Shown: positions 14,001 to 25,204, counted from the stretch's first letter. The stretch: 64,000 nucleotides of DNA from Pardosa pseudoannulata (GCA_032207245.1 CM063504.1:25068629-25132628), one strand, 5' to 3'. Numbers and translations: made by a program. The notes: generated from the letters alone by a model not told the origin.

Positions 14001-14031
14001 AGTTGAGGACAAAAAACCAGATGGCCAACAG
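5042..14031 (+). CDS. sls: Exon 5: giant elastic-region exon (PEVK-like, then 35/70-residue repeats)
   Basis: An 8,990-nt exon (about 2,997 codons) read without interruption. It starts at a split Val codon (VTREEHEAR) after CATGATTACAG in phase 1, and ends with DGQQ before GTAAGA in phase 0. The first part is charged and possibly coiled (KALKEAEKKPKK). It is followed by disordered K/P/E/V/T/Q-rich sequence with loose repeats: P-K-Q-E-I-T blocks, three copies of a KPEFVDY module (near 7,200, 7,810 and 8,950), and three copies of an L-K-E-I-K-F-T module (near 8,120, 8,470 and 9,690). From about 10,140 onward the sequence is a regular 35-residue repeat. No globular fold is visible. Inference: an extensible I-band spring. 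Reading past the donor meets a stop at 14112, so intron retention would end the protein there. Confidence 0.9.
10534..13053 (+). repeat. Twelve-copy 210-bp coding tandem repeat (70-residue dimers)
   Basis: The phrase TTTGCTGCTGG (Phe-Ala-Ala-Gly and variants) recurs at 10534, 10744, 10954, 11164, 11374, 11584, 11794, 12004, 12214, 12424, 12634 and 12844, exactly 210 bp apart each time. Each unit is two related 35-residue halves. One contains LPGEVQAGVK and VSEVSTQQ; the other contains A-Q-A-x-V-G-x-S-Q-Q-E and a PEEKPGQ-type ending. Copies differ at many bases, so this is an old array, yet no indel has shifted the register. The array decays into single 35-residue units after about 13,050. Confidence 0.95.
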
Positions 14032-15293
14032 GTAAGAAGAGGCTTGTACAGCCTTGCAATACAGCCTTGCAATGGATGGATGCAGCTGATCAGCTTCCAA
14101 CAGCTTGACTAAATGCACAGCTAACTTCCAAGAGCCATGGATCAACACTACTTACTGCTTCTAATGTATCTAAATACTGCTTTAATCTGCATTAACTTAT
14201 TAATGTATTTTCTTAATATCTTACTGCTTACAAAAATATTTAGCTCCTATAAATATGAGCCTCTAACTCTTTAGTAATTGTGCTGCTTTTTTATCTATAT
14301 TTTTGCTTATATGACTAATTTTTAACTTGATTTATGTATTTTTAACAATTTATAGAGCAAAGAATATGGTATTTTATAATTTTGGATAGTTTTATTTAAT
14401 TTGAAATCTAACATAAAACCTTTTTAATTTTTAAAAATGAGATGTATTAATATTTAAAATTTGTAAAACCATGCAAATTATAAAATACCAAATTTTCATA
14501 GTGCCTTTGCTTCTTCTTATAACTATTATAGGAGTTAAAAGAAGCAAAATATAATAAAACTAATACAAGCAATTATAACAAATAAATGTACTTACCATTA
14601 ATTATTATATTTAGTAACTCATTTAACTGTATTATTAAAATACAATAATATCTTTATAAGCTTGAAAACATATCTACTGGATTGTTAACTAAATGTTTGC
14701 AAAATCAGCCTAATAACTAATATTTTTATATAACATAATTTTTAATATTTTTTAAAATTTAAATTTTCTCCTAATGGTCTAAATTTGTTAGCGCTCTCTA
14801 GGAAAATAATTCTACTTTTTTAAAATCACTAAGCAATTCATAATTAAAAAATGTTCAGACAATTAATGGGAATTTGTTAATTTTGATAAATAATCCTCTT
14901 GATCTTTTTTGTAATATACTTAGATCTTGTACGAAAGCTACATTTATGCCCACCCATATTTCAATCTGAAACCATATCCAGTTTCAGGCTAAATTATGTT
15001 ATGATACATTAGCAATAATTTAAAGCTTTGTAAAATAAATCATTAAGTTTTCAAAATTTCCCAAATTTGTTCTAACTCAAGATTTTTAAAAAAAAATTAA
15101 TTTTTTAAACAGATTCTAATTTACTCTTCCTCTGATGTACATCTAAAGACAAAAACTTTAAATTTCTCTAATATTTAACTTTGATAAAATTTAGTTCTAA
15201 AATATTGTTCTGGAGAAATTTTTTAAACTGTAATTTCTGTCCAGTATTTATTTCTACCAGCAAATTGTATAATTCCAAAACTTATGTTAACAG
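14032..15293 (+). other. Intron 5
   Basis: About 1.26 kb of AT-rich sequence. The exon-5 frame continues in it only to a stop at 14110-14112. No transposon or RNA gene is recognised. Acceptor ATGTTAACAG. Confidence 0.65.
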
Positions 15294-15456
15294 GTGGAAT
15301 TCGTTGTATCATCGCAACATACCCTCAGTATATCTGAAGTTCAGACTGAGGAGAAAGTAAAGGAATTCAAACCTTCTGAAATTCCGGGATCTAAGAAGTT
15401 AGATATAATATTTCCATCAGAAGTTGCAACTGAAGTTTCAGAAGTACTTACTCAAG
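15294..15456 (+). CDS. sls: Exon 6: 35-residue repeat exon
   Basis: 163 nt, phase 0 to phase 1, acceptor ATGTTAACAG, donor GTAAAT. It encodes about one and a half spring repeats: VEFVVSSQHTLSISEVQ, then SEIPGSKKLDIIFPSEVATE and VSEVLTQ. The S-E-I-P-G-S and V-S-E-V elements match the repeat of exon 5 and of exons 7-9. It continues the elastic region from exon 5 in frame. Confidence 0.85.
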
Positions 15457-16677
15457 GTAAATAAAGGATTTTTCTTTTAAGGTTCTTTTCAAACTCTTTA
15501 ATACAGTAAGTTAGCTTATTTATTAAACGAAATTTAATTGGTTATTTCTTAAAAGGTATCGTGATAACTGCTAACTGAATTAAAATTTTAAAAGAAATCT
15601 GCAGTAATATTATTAATATTTTCTTAGAATTTGATATTTTTCAAAATTAAAACTGTTTGCATTTTAGATACAAGGTACATTGTTTAGAATGTTTGACAAA
15701 TTCATCTCATTACTAATAGTTTGGTATTTAAAAATTACCATACTTTCTGTAGTACATAAATAGTTTAGATCAGAATTTCTCTACTAAAAATACAAATAAA
15801 ATGTTTAATAGGGTTTTAATAACAGTCTAGAGTATTAGAATATAATAAATATTTTTATCCCTTTCATTTTTTTTAAGTGTGATTATATTTACTAAAAAAC
15901 TAAACTCCTCGGTGCAACAGCCCCTAGGGGGCCAAGGCCTACGGTGCCAATCTCCGTTTACGAGACCAAAGGCTCTGGGGTGCAAACCATATGTTCCGGT
16001 TAGGTGGTCAATCTAACGCGGAACCCCCAGTGTTTAGCTCCCAAGCACGCTTGGTCCTCAGTTCATCTACACACTGAAGGGATGAAAGGCTGAGTCAACC
16101 TTGCCCAGCCCGGGAATCGAACCGCGGACCTGTGTCGTGAGAGTGTGAACTGCTACCCCAACGCAACTGGGCTTCATTATATTTATTATTATATAAAAAT
16201 ACATAAAATAATTATCTTGAAAAAAAATCTTTAAGGACTAAAAATGTATTAGATAAATGAGTTTTAATTATACTAATGAATACAATTACTTTGTACAGTA
16301 TATAATTCCTCCATTTTTAATTTGATAAGCATTTTAGGAGTGGAGGGTATGAAAATCTTACTGTTCAAAAACTGTGTGCATTAATCTGTATCTATAACTC
16401 ACATTTTAATATAGATTTTGAAATCAAAACTTTAATGCATATACTTTCCAGTGAAAAAGTAGCTCTGATAAATTGGACTGTAAGAAATTTAGTATCTAAC
16501 CCTTGAGCTTTATTTGCTTATTATAATATTTACAAATTATTTTTTCATAGTTATTTATATCAAGTATTCTGATATATTTTATCCTATCTTTTAGTAATAT
16601 AACCCTAACATTGTAGTTTCTAACATCTTGTTTATTACATTGTTGCTTAATTTTTTTCTTTTTTTGTTATTGATTAG
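15457..16677 (+). other. Intron 6 (contains a SINE)
   Basis: AT-rich intron whose only distinct content is a GC-rich, tRNA-derived element at about 15,903-16,174, listed separately. Acceptor TTATTGATTAG. Confidence 0.65.
15903..16174 (-). mobile_element. tRNA-derived SINE-like element
   Basis: About 270 bp of conspicuously GC-rich sequence inside an AT-rich intron. Read on the minus strand it starts with a tRNA-like head: an A-box-like GTTGCGTTGGGGTAGCAG, then a strong Pol III B-box GGTTCGATTCCCGG about 40 bp later. A non-tRNA body follows. This layout is that of a tRNA-derived SINE. No perfect cloverleaf or clear target duplication was found, so family and exact ends are approximate. Confidence 0.65.
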
Positions 16678-16865
16678 GTTCATTGAAAGAACTGAAGAGT
16701 GGTGAGTTGCCTGGAACTGAAAAGGCCGAAGTCTCCATTCCATTTGAGTTGGCAATGCAGGTCTTAGAGGTCTTAGAAAATAGTTCTATCAGTGATATGA
16801 AGCCAGATGAGATTCCAGGATCCAAAATGGCTGATGTTTCAATTCCATCAGAGCTTGCTACTCAG
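16678..16865 (+). CDS. sls: Exon 7: 35-residue repeat exon
   Basis: 188 nt, phase 1 to phase 0, acceptor TTGATTAG, donor GTAAGA. It encodes GSLKELKSGELPGTEKAEVS, then an AMQVLEVLE core, then DEIPGSKMADVSIPSELATQ. The L-P-G / I-P-G plus A-x-V-S-I-P plus V-x-E-V pattern is the same spring repeat as in exons 6, 8 and 9. The junction with exon 6 falls at T-Q-G-S, matching the exon 8/9 junction, which suggests the exon pair was duplicated. Confidence 0.85.
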
Positions 16866-17114
16866 GTAAGAGATTTGATGGTTTAAATTTCATTTAATAG
16901 ATCCATAGTGCTTGTCAGAAAACTAAATTTATCAACGTATAATTGTTTAATGTTTAGCTTGTATAAAATATATGATAATTTTGTGTGTCCCCTTTATCTT
17001 TAAATCATGATTATCTAGACATACTAACTCTTAAAATATAACGTTTATTTTTCTCAAAATCTCATGAAGATGATTGGTTTTAGTCATCTCCTTGAAAACT
17101 CCTTACTTTCATTT

Positions 17115-17305
17115 CATCCCCTATATAATAATAGTCTAAGTTGTCTGTCCACGAATTTTTGAAGCGGTTGTACCTGGATTGGATACAGTCATCCATATTG
17201 GATTTTTCATGAGTTATGGTTAGCAAAATTGAAAGCGAGTTCGAAATCCACCCCATACCCCCTTTTCCAGCATTTAATTCTATTATTTCAAGCCTTATCC
17301 TTCCT
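17115..17305. repeat. Unclassified interspersed repeat, copy 1
   Basis: Starts near TAATAATAGTCTAAGTTGTC and ends in an ATTCTATTATTTCAAGCC-like stretch. It aligns by eye with 17730-18010 but lacks about 90 bp in the middle that copy 2 has. No terminal inverted repeats or coding capacity are seen. Confidence 0.6.
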
Positions 17306-17424
17306 CTTATTCTATACAAAATTCATTCTTGATAGGATGGCAAAGGCGGAGAGTAATATTTAAATTTCTGGACTGTTTCTACTTGAACCTTCATATACTC
17401 TAATTAGTTTCCACACAACGTGCA

Positions 17425-17502
17425 GATGGTCTATGTTTGGTAGAATGTCTGCCTGCTTGATCGTCGTACTTCTCAGGTTGACGGTTCTATCCCCGACGCA
17501 GC
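17425..17502 (+). mobile_element. tRNA-like sequence (tRNA pseudogene or SINE head)
   Basis: TGGTAGAATGTCTGCC resembles an A-box region, and GGTTCTATCCC about 45 bp later resembles a B-box (one change from GGTTCGATCCC). Stems pair poorly, so a functional tRNA is unlikely. A short T-rich stretch follows. Confidence 0.4.
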
Positions 17503-17669
17503 CAATTTTTTTTAATGTCTAATAAATTTAATATTTTCTGCTTTTTCTTTTAAATTCTTATTCTGAAAGAAAGTTGTTTTATTATTTTTAAAATAAGTTT
17601 TTACTATTTTTTCAACTTTTTATAATTTTTATAATTTTCATTTTATTAAATTCACGTATTGCTTTACGG

Positions 17670-18010
17670 ATGTCCCTGGCCACATAAACATTTCATGTTG
17701 TGTACCCTTAAACTTTCTTCTCGTAATGTAATAATAGCCTAAGTTATCTGCCCGTCTGTCCTCGAAGTTATGAAGCTGTTGGACCTGGAATGGATAGAGG
17801 CATCCATATTAGATTTTTGATGAGTTAGGGTTTTCCAAAATTCAAAGCGAGTAAAGTTTATCTTTTCCTAAACTATAGATCCGATTTTGAAGTAAATTGG
17901 TATGAATATGCTTTGTATCACAGCAAAAAATGCAGTCCTCTTTAAAACGTTCGAAATCCATCCCGTCCCCTTTTCGAGCTTTTAATGCCATTATTTCAAG
18001 TCCCATTTTA
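17670..18010. repeat. Unclassified interspersed repeat, copy 2
   Basis: Opens with ACGGATGTCCCTGGCCACA, a 19-base block that recurs near 60,364. From about 17,730 it parallels copy 1 (GTCTAAGTTGTC versus GCCTAAGTTATC, CATCCATATT in both, TTCGAAATCCA in both). It contains an extra central block around 17,850-17,950. Family unknown. Confidence 0.6.
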
Positions 18011-18475
18011 AGAGAAAGCGATTAAATTTATTAATTTATCACATAATAAATAAGTAAAAATAACAATGCTTTTCTAGCATCATGATTTCATTCCTTTAAC
18101 CATCTCATTTAATCATTTCTTATTTTATTATTCAAATATGTTCTGCCTTATTTCCATATGTTTTATCACTAAACTTGGATATTACATAAATAATTTTCTT
18201 TTTTATTTGACTTAAATAATAGATTAAGTACATATGTGATAATTTTAATCGATTACTTTTGTTGAAAGGTAATTCTCAGCCAAAAAACAAACCATTTTTT
18301 TTTACCTGCCTCATAGGGTTCTTTACAATTCTGGAAAATTAAAAATTTTACTGATCCTGTCATATGACTGGCTATATGCTAGTTATTGAAGATGAAGCAT
18401 GTGATGCTTATTGTCAGAAATCTGTATATAAACTACTAATGCCAATACAATATTTTTCTGGTGATTTTATTTTAG

Positions 18476-18707
18476 GTATTTGAAGTATTAGCAAGCAGCT
18501 CTATTGGTGATCTTTCTGTTTCTGAACTTCCTGGTTCTAAAAAAGCTGATATGGAGATTGCACCAGATATTGCAACTGAAGTGTCAGAAGTTATTACACA
18601 TAATACTGTTCAGGAATTGAAGCCAGGTGAGCTGCCAGGATCCCGGGAGGCAGTATTTAGCGTGCCTTCTGATGTTGCGATGCAAGTGTCGGAAGTGACT
18701 ACACAAG
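18476..18707 (+). CDS. sls: Exon 8: 35-residue repeat exon
   Basis: 232 nt, phase 0 to phase 1, acceptor GATTTTATTTTAG, donor GTAAAG. It encodes just over two spring repeats: VFEVLASSSIGDL, SELPGSKKADMEIAPDIATE, VSEVITHN, PGELPGSREAVFSVPSDVAM and QVSEVTTQ. It joins exon 7 between Gln (CAG) and Val (GTA), the same residue pair used at the exon 9/10 and 5/6 junctions. Confidence 0.88.
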
Positions 18708-19023
18708 GTAAAGGATTTAGTGTCATAAAATAATCTACAGAGAAATAGTTATAGGGAACGTAAATTTCCAGCTTTTTATCTCATTTTTTAAAGCTTTTAT
18801 TGCTAGTTAGTAATATTTATACAAATTTACATAATGTAGTAACTTTAGTTAGCTATTAAATGCAAATAAAATGGTACAATATTTTAAATGAAGCAGAATT
18901 TAATGTTAAAGTAACTATCTCCATGTTTTATTTGTTCTTATTATTGTATTTATAAAACATCAGTTATTTTATCATTTATGAATAATATTACAATATTCAT
19001 TTATGTAACAAATTCACTTACAG
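18708..19023 (+). other. Intron 8
   Basis: 316 bp, AT-rich, nothing recognised. Acceptor CACTTACAG. Confidence 0.7.
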
Positions 19024-19313
19024 GATCACTGCTTGAAATGGCTGAAGAAATTCCCAGCTCTGCAACTGCACAAGTCACACTGCCATCTGAACTTGCTACA
19101 CAGGTGTTAGAGATCTTGAGCACTTCCTCTGTAGCTGCTCTAAGTGCTGAAAACTTGCCTGGTTCCCGACAAGTAGACGTGATATTACCATCTGAAGTAG
19201 CTATGCAGGTCTATGAAACGTTGATTCATAGTTCACTAACAGATATGAAGGCAGAAGAAAAACCATCTTCACTCACTGCTTCTGTTGGAGTTGTAGAAAA
19301 AGTGTCTTTGCAG
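19024..19313 (+). CDS. sls: Exon 9: 35-residue repeat exon
   Basis: 290 nt, phase 1 to phase 0, donor GTAAAT. It encodes almost three spring repeats beginning GSLLEMAEEIPSSATAQVTL, then PSELATQVLEIL, ENLPGSRQVDVILPSEVAMQ, and a final unit ending VEKVSLQ. Its start (TQ|GS) and its internal order match exon 7, supporting origin by duplication of a two-exon block. Confidence 0.88.
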
Positions 19314-21136
19314 GTAAATTTGATTATAACCCTTGAAATTCATATATAACTATTTCTGACATATTTATAACAAATATTGAAATTACAAATAACAAATATT
19401 GAAATTCTTGAATGTGCGTAAGCTAATTACATCTGCATTGCCAGAAATTTTTTTGGCAGTCTAATTTTTTGAAGAACACAAAAGTTGAGGTCGGTAGTTT
19501 TGCATAATATATGTAATATATACTATGGCTGCCTTTTCTCCATATTAAAGATACTTTTAAGCTTATATATAAGGTTCCCCCAAATAAAAGTGATATTGGG
19601 GTGAGTATGACAAATGGTTTAGTGGTATTGCTGTAAGTTAATATACAGTCTAACTTCGATAACTTCCTATAAGTCAAATAATCCGCTAACTTAAACTTTT
19701 AATCAAGTCCCAAATTATTTATATACCTTTCTTTAAAAAACTGTCTCGATAACTCGAAGTGAACATCTTCTAAGTCGAATTTTTGTGATAGATTTCCCCA
19801 GTAAAAAACACAATTCTGTTCAAAACTTCGAATGCCAGTCCACTACCTTCGTTCTCGAAGCACATGATGCTATTCACATCTTACAATACCCGGAGACCAC
19901 CAAAGGTACAGACAACACCCTATTTAACAGAGTCCAAAAATTATGTGACTTTGTGAATGCCAACAACCATAAAAATAACTGCTTTTCTCAAATGAGATTT
20001 ACATGGTATGTATACTAATTAATATGTAATGAGGCCAAATTTTTTGAGTAAAACCTTTTAAACCCATTCTTCTCTTGTTATTTACATAGACTATTAAAAA
20101 ATAGAAATGCGTAAAACTATAGTATTATGGCACATATCAAACCATTTAAACCATGTCGACCCATCTTAAGTGCCAGTTGAGAGGAATGGTAGGTAACTTC
20201 GATAACTCGAACTTCGGATAAGTCGAAAATTTTTGGGGGTTCCCTGGGACTTCAAGTTATCGAAGTTTGACTGTACAAAATAAAAAGTAATAGATACAGA
20301 ACTTTAATACATGCTTAATCATAACTGCCTTGGAGGCTGAAACAGGTCTTATAATGGTCCACAAGATGAAAGATATCCTGAGTGCAGAAACTTCAGTTTA
20401 GATGTGAAACCAGTTTTTAAGGGCAGATTGGACAGCATTATTGTCTACAAATCACTGTCCTTACAGAGCTTTCTTCAGGAAATTAAACATATGGTAATTA
20501 CAAGGTGAAAATTGTACGACTGTGTGTTAACAATGTTTAGGGGTATTCATGATAAAAATAATACTGTTGAGCTTGCTCCTATGCTACTACATGAAAATCT
20601 GTCATAATTAGATGACATGGCATGTGTTCCCACCATGTAGAGCCCTCTATAAGGGCATACATAGTCTTCTGTATCTTAAAAAGTTGGTGCAATCATGGCA
20701 GTGATACTTTTATTTGGTTGACCCTTATATGAAGTAAATTTCATTAATTTCTTTTTAATTCTTTCATGTGCTACAGTAGTGTTTTTTGTTTTCAAAGTAT
20801 TTAAATAGTTTTAAATGCATTGTATGTCTATTAATTTTTGAATTGAGACTAAAAGTTATGTTGCCACATTTTTCCTCATTATCTTTTATTATTGATTTTT
20901 AAGTATCAGTTACTAGAGATCATTCTATTCTACAGGTTTTACTTTACTTTGTTAAATTTTTAAATAGTAACAAGATTTTATTATGATAAAATTACATTTT
21001 GAAGTAAAATTTCAAGTAATATGATGTAATAGATCATCTTGAGGATCAAATTGAATAAAAATTGATTTGCTACAGACTTAATTTTCCTTTTCATGCTGGG
21101 AATTTAAATTGATTTTAAGGATATTTTACTTTTTAG
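19314..21136 (+). other. Intron 9 (contains a pogo-like element)
   Basis: About 1.8 kb. The TA-flanked inverted-repeat element at 19,646-20,273 is listed separately. The remaining sequence, including 20,294-20,700, has no recognised coding or RNA content. Confidence 0.6.
19646..20273. mobile_element. pogo/Tc1-mariner-like TA-flanked element, non-autonomous
   Basis: The left end CAGTCTAACTTCGATAACTT and the right end, reverse-complemented, CAGTCAAACTTCGATAACTT are inverted repeats differing at one base. Both are flanked by TA (19,644-19,645 and 20,274-20,275). Sub-terminal CGATAACTCGAA and AAGTCGAA motifs repeat near both ends, as in pogo/Tigger-like transposons. The 628-bp interior has one short open stretch (about 19,785-20,018) that I cannot assign to a transposase. 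Probably an internally deleted copy. Confidence 0.75.
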
Positions 21137-21263
21137 GTATCACAAGTTACGTTTGACCAAGGACTCAGTGATATGACAATAGAACGTCCTACAGAGAGGA
21201 AAGCTATTGAATCTGCCAGGCCTGAATTACCTACTGCTCAGTCAGAAGCTGTTCAAGTTCTAG
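21137..21263 (+). CDS. sls: Exon 10: short repeat exon
   Basis: 127 nt, phase 0 to phase 1, acceptor ACTTTTTAG, donor GTATGT. It encodes VSQVTFDQGLSDMTIERP, then TERKAIESARPELPTAQSEA and VQVL. It completes the repeat split at the end of exon 9 (VSLQ|VSQV) and is more divergent than exons 6-9, acting as the end of the small-exon repeat block. Confidence 0.8.
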
Positions 21264-23956
21264 GTATGTACTTTTATACAAAATTGAATTGTGAAATTCT
21301 TGTACTAAGATTCTATATATTTACAGGGTGTATAATCCAGTTACAAGAAGTTACTTAAACTAAGTAACCGTAAGTCAGGCTAGTTTAATTTAAAATAGGC
21401 ACTAAAGGACTCAATTTAGAATTCCTAGTTTAATACTATGGGAGAATTCTATATGAAACAGTACCTGTTATGGATAAATGTTTGAGGAAATTGCATTGAA
21501 GAAATAAATAAAGAGATATTTTGACTTGAGTTAATGTAGGGCATAAGTATAATAACATACAGGGAAAGAAATCAATTTATAATTCTTTAGATTTATAAAA
21601 ATTTCTTGAAAGTTAATACACCCAAATTTATTAAACCTACTCAAAGTACAAATAATTTTGTTTAGAGTAATAATATATTGATGGGAGTTTAATATTATTA
21701 AGAAATGTACAGGTATATTACACATAACTCAGATGAAATAGGAGGATTAAAGTTGTTTTTAAATTATTCAGAGTGGGATGGCTTAGCTAAAAGTTACTTA
21801 CAAGAAATTAATATGCATTTTACTGGGGCTTTACTTATTATAATATATTCATAAAAGACTGAAAGAAATGATTTAGCAACTCCTAATATCAGTTTTATAG
21901 TAAACTCTCTTTAAGAGTAAACTTTAACTTTCTCATTTTTTATTATTTTATTTTATATTTATTCTAAAATGGTAATTTTTTTACATCACTTTCAGTCTCT
22001 TATGGTACTAATGCTTTAAAATATCTAATGAATAATCAATGTAACAGTTTTACTTTTAGCTACTCTGCCTATTATTTAACTAATGGACTAGTAAAAATAT
22101 TATGCACTGGCATTTAAAAACTATGTAAATTAAATATATTAATTCTATAATTTTATTAATAAATATACATAATTGCAAATGATTTAGACATTCTGTGTTG
22201 TTCAACTAAAAATTAAAACTACTCTAATCTGAATAATTATTTATAATATTGCTTTATTTATATAAAGGTAACAATGCTGTAGTAATAATTATATGTTTAT
22301 TTATTTGACATTACTAAATCACTGTAATATGTTATTTTATAATTACATAATTTTGCTATACAAATATTAAACAGCTTCTTCAGCTCTTTATATTTACTAT
22401 TAAAAATAATGCTTATATAACTTTGAGTTAAAATATGCTGATTCTTATACATATAATGTATTTGTATTGTGAATCAATGTCTTGTGATATGTGCTCTCGT
22501 AACCACAGTGTTTTAATCTTTTTGTAACTCCCATTTCCCATATGTGTTGTTTTGCATGTTATATGTATCAAGCTTTGATAATGGCATTAATGTCCATATC
22601 CCACTCTGCCTGTTTAAATGAGTGTTATAGAATTCATAAATTTCTATTGAGTGCAAAAACGAAACTATGAAAATGAAGAGAAAATTGCTGTTACAGGTGA
22701 GTTAATGATAATATTTTTTTACATATATATAATGGTAAATCTAACTTCTAATAATTCCAAGAAAGAGATACTGTCTTGCAAATTATTTTAAAGTTAGCTA
22801 TAAACTTTGTATTTGTCTCAAATGTAATGAGTAAACATAATCGTAAGATTACATTATCAAAAGTAATCTTTATTTTATACTTATTTACTTAAATAAATTT
22901 TGACACTTTTTCAAAATATTGTATGTAAGTCCAAACGGGGTTTGTGCATTTTAAGCAGGAAATTTAAGTTTGACTTTAGCCATATATTTCTAAAAAAGAA
23001 TGGAGCTTTACTTTGATTAGAGTTTGTTTAATAAAGATGTTTATAGATGTAGTATCAAATGAAAAATATTTTGCAATGGATTTCTGTAAAAAGTTGTTTT
23101 ATAACCAAAGTAGTATTGATCTATGTGTGTGTATTGTTTTGTGACTTTCTTTCAATCATTACAAATGTTCTGTTATTAAAAAAAAAAAAAATTAAAAACA
23201 AGAAAATCAATATTTTATTTTATATTAATATATCTTAATTAAAAAAACATTTCAGACTTATAAAATGCACTTTTACACTTTAAAATTCTGTATTAAAACA
23301 TATTTCTTTATATTCTAGTAAAAAAAATACCTTGTATATTAATAACTATATATATCATGTGAATGTAAGCTCCTTAAAAATTTCTAATAATTTAAAATAG
23401 CTTTGAAGCTGAATATGAAGCCATAAAATACATTTAAAATTTTTTTAATATAAATTAAACAAAATGTTTTTATATGTTGTTCCAAATTAATTCATATTTT
23501 CAATAGAAAAATAAACCTGTTGTCTTTATTAGGTTTAATACATTAAATTGACCCACTATCTAGATGCAGTCAATGAAAAGTTAATGGTAGAATGCCAAAT
23601 ATTTAATACTTAATGTTTTTAATACCAGTAGTTAGTTCTTTTATGTTCGTTATTTACTGTTGTCATGCATAACATTGCTTTATGTGTAGTATTGTAAGAA
23701 TATAGTGCGAAATATGATGTAAACATTATATATTTGTGTATAGTGTATAAACACTGGCTAAAGTCATTTTTTACTAGTATAATATTGCACCTTAGTAATG
23801 TAAAAATATTTTAAAAGCTCTCATCTAGAAATTAAAACCAGACTTTTATATATACTTACACATGTGTACAAACCCTGTGCATAAAACTTGATTTTTATTT
23901 TAAAATAAGTTTTTAATTTTATTGTTTCATTAAGTATACTTTATCATATTCTTTAG
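21264..23956 (+). other. Intron 10
   Basis: About 2.7 kb of very AT-rich sequence with A/T homopolymers (for example near 23,178). I see no exon, RNA gene or element end. Candidate splice pairs near 22,630-22,696 give an immediate stop. Confidence 0.55.
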
Positions 23957-23998
23957 TAATGGCAAGAGATGAAAAAACGCCGGTTTCAAGACAAAAAG
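23957..23998 (+). CDS. sls: Exon 11: 42-nt candidate micro-exon
   Basis: Between acceptor CATATTCTTTAG and donor GTTTGA lies a 42-nt segment, phase 1-1, reading VMARDEKTPVSRQK with the first Val codon split. It links VQVL of exon 10 to EYRQQVEMHKK of exon 12 without a stop. The frame also stays open if it is skipped, so it may be a cassette exon. The donor is weak and the exon short; the support is phase, an open frame and compatible charge. Confidence 0.5.
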
Positions 23999-24746
23999 GT
24001 TTGAAAAAAATGATTTGTCTTTTCTTTAGTTTGGGCTTTTGGCTGATCTTCACTGAATACTATCGGTTTTGCTTCAAGTTCTACATATGAAGCTCTAACT
24101 ATTCATATTACTTGCAATAATAAAAATATGCTCATATTCTAATTAATTAATATTTTCTAAATACTCTAGTTGTCAGATTATGGAAATAACATACATAGGT
24201 AACAATTTCATCTAAGTCAAAGAATATTCAAAGAAATTTTAGTTATTCTATTATTATGTTTTAAATCTAAAGTAAATTTAGAAATCATGTAGAAGTACAA
24301 TACATTTTTAGCAATTTTTAAAGAAAGATAATCTTAATACAAATGATCTTAAGAAAATAGTATTTCACCAGCTTTTCAGATATATTTTTATAAAGCAGTA
24401 AACACTAACCTATTTACAAAGAGTTAAATTCTCTTTTTGTATTATGTCTTTTATATATGAGAGATTCTTCCTGGTGGATTTCTCTTATAATGAAAAGGTT
24501 TAACACTAGAATTACGGTGGTCTATGTATACCTAAAATTACAGTGGGTGTCATTTTGACCCCTTGATAAGATATCTGCATATTTCTCTATATGATATAAT
24601 ATATTTGGGGAAAAGAAATTAAAATAATGCAAATTAGGGCAACTACGGTTTATATTAATTAATATAGAGATTTTGCAGGTATGTATTCAAATAATGACCA
24701 AGCATTTGAATATTTCGATTGTCTCGTTCTATATCTGCTCGACTAC

Positions 24747-25180
24747 TGTTACTGGAGCAGGTATCGTGGGTTCGATTAAAGCCTATATTACCGACAATTA
24801 AGCACTGCAGCAACAAAACTCTTGAGTAAACATTTATTTACAAATTCTGTTAAGACATATGTACACTCCAAATCATACTCAAAAACAGGGCTCAAATAAG
24901 ACTGAGAAAAAAAACAAATGGTGCCGAGCAGAAAGCACTTCTCTCGGTCTCAGCTCCTTTCACGAGAATGTCCGTTCTCCGTCGATCCGAGCGGGCATCT
25001 CTCCACTCCTCTTCGCAAGGGCCAGGGTGGAATCCCCCCCCCTCGGTCAAGCTTTCGCCTCCACAGGAAAATGTCCTCTGCAGCTGCCGCGGATGGGTTT
25101 GGCATCCATCGCCCCCCTCCTGTTGAACCTCCCTGGAACCGGGCTTGCCCACCAACTCGAGTCTGGAGTCTAGTATTACA
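24747..25180 (-). mobile_element. Solo LTR inserted in the piggyBac-like element
   Basis: GC-rich 434-bp block. On the minus strand it begins TGTAATACTAGAC and ends CCAGTAACA (TG...CA borders), with AATAAATG in the GTAAATAAATGTTTACTC stretch near the 3' end, as expected of an LTR polyadenylation region. Flanks are GACTAC and GCTTAC, at best a decayed target duplication. No internal retroelement coding sequence lies next to it, so it would be a solo LTR. Open frames in it on both strands are not genes. Confidence 0.6.
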
Positions 25181-25204
25181 GCTTACATTTCAGAAACAAA
25201 GAAA

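Larger units (their letters stand above)
16866..18475 (+). other. Intron 7 (contains dispersed repeats)
   Basis: About 1.6 kb holding two diverged copies of an unclassified interspersed repeat and a tRNA-like sequence, listed separately. The rest is AT-rich and featureless. Confidence 0.6.

Noticed and set aside
14032..14112. Alternative C-terminus by reading past exon 5
   Set aside because: The donor GTAAGA is strong and exon 6 continues the repeat in phase 0. A retained-intron isoform is possible but unsupported, with no obvious polyadenylation signal close by.
22630..22696. Possible extra exon with AG and GT borders
   Set aside because: In the required phase it hits TGA after six codons.
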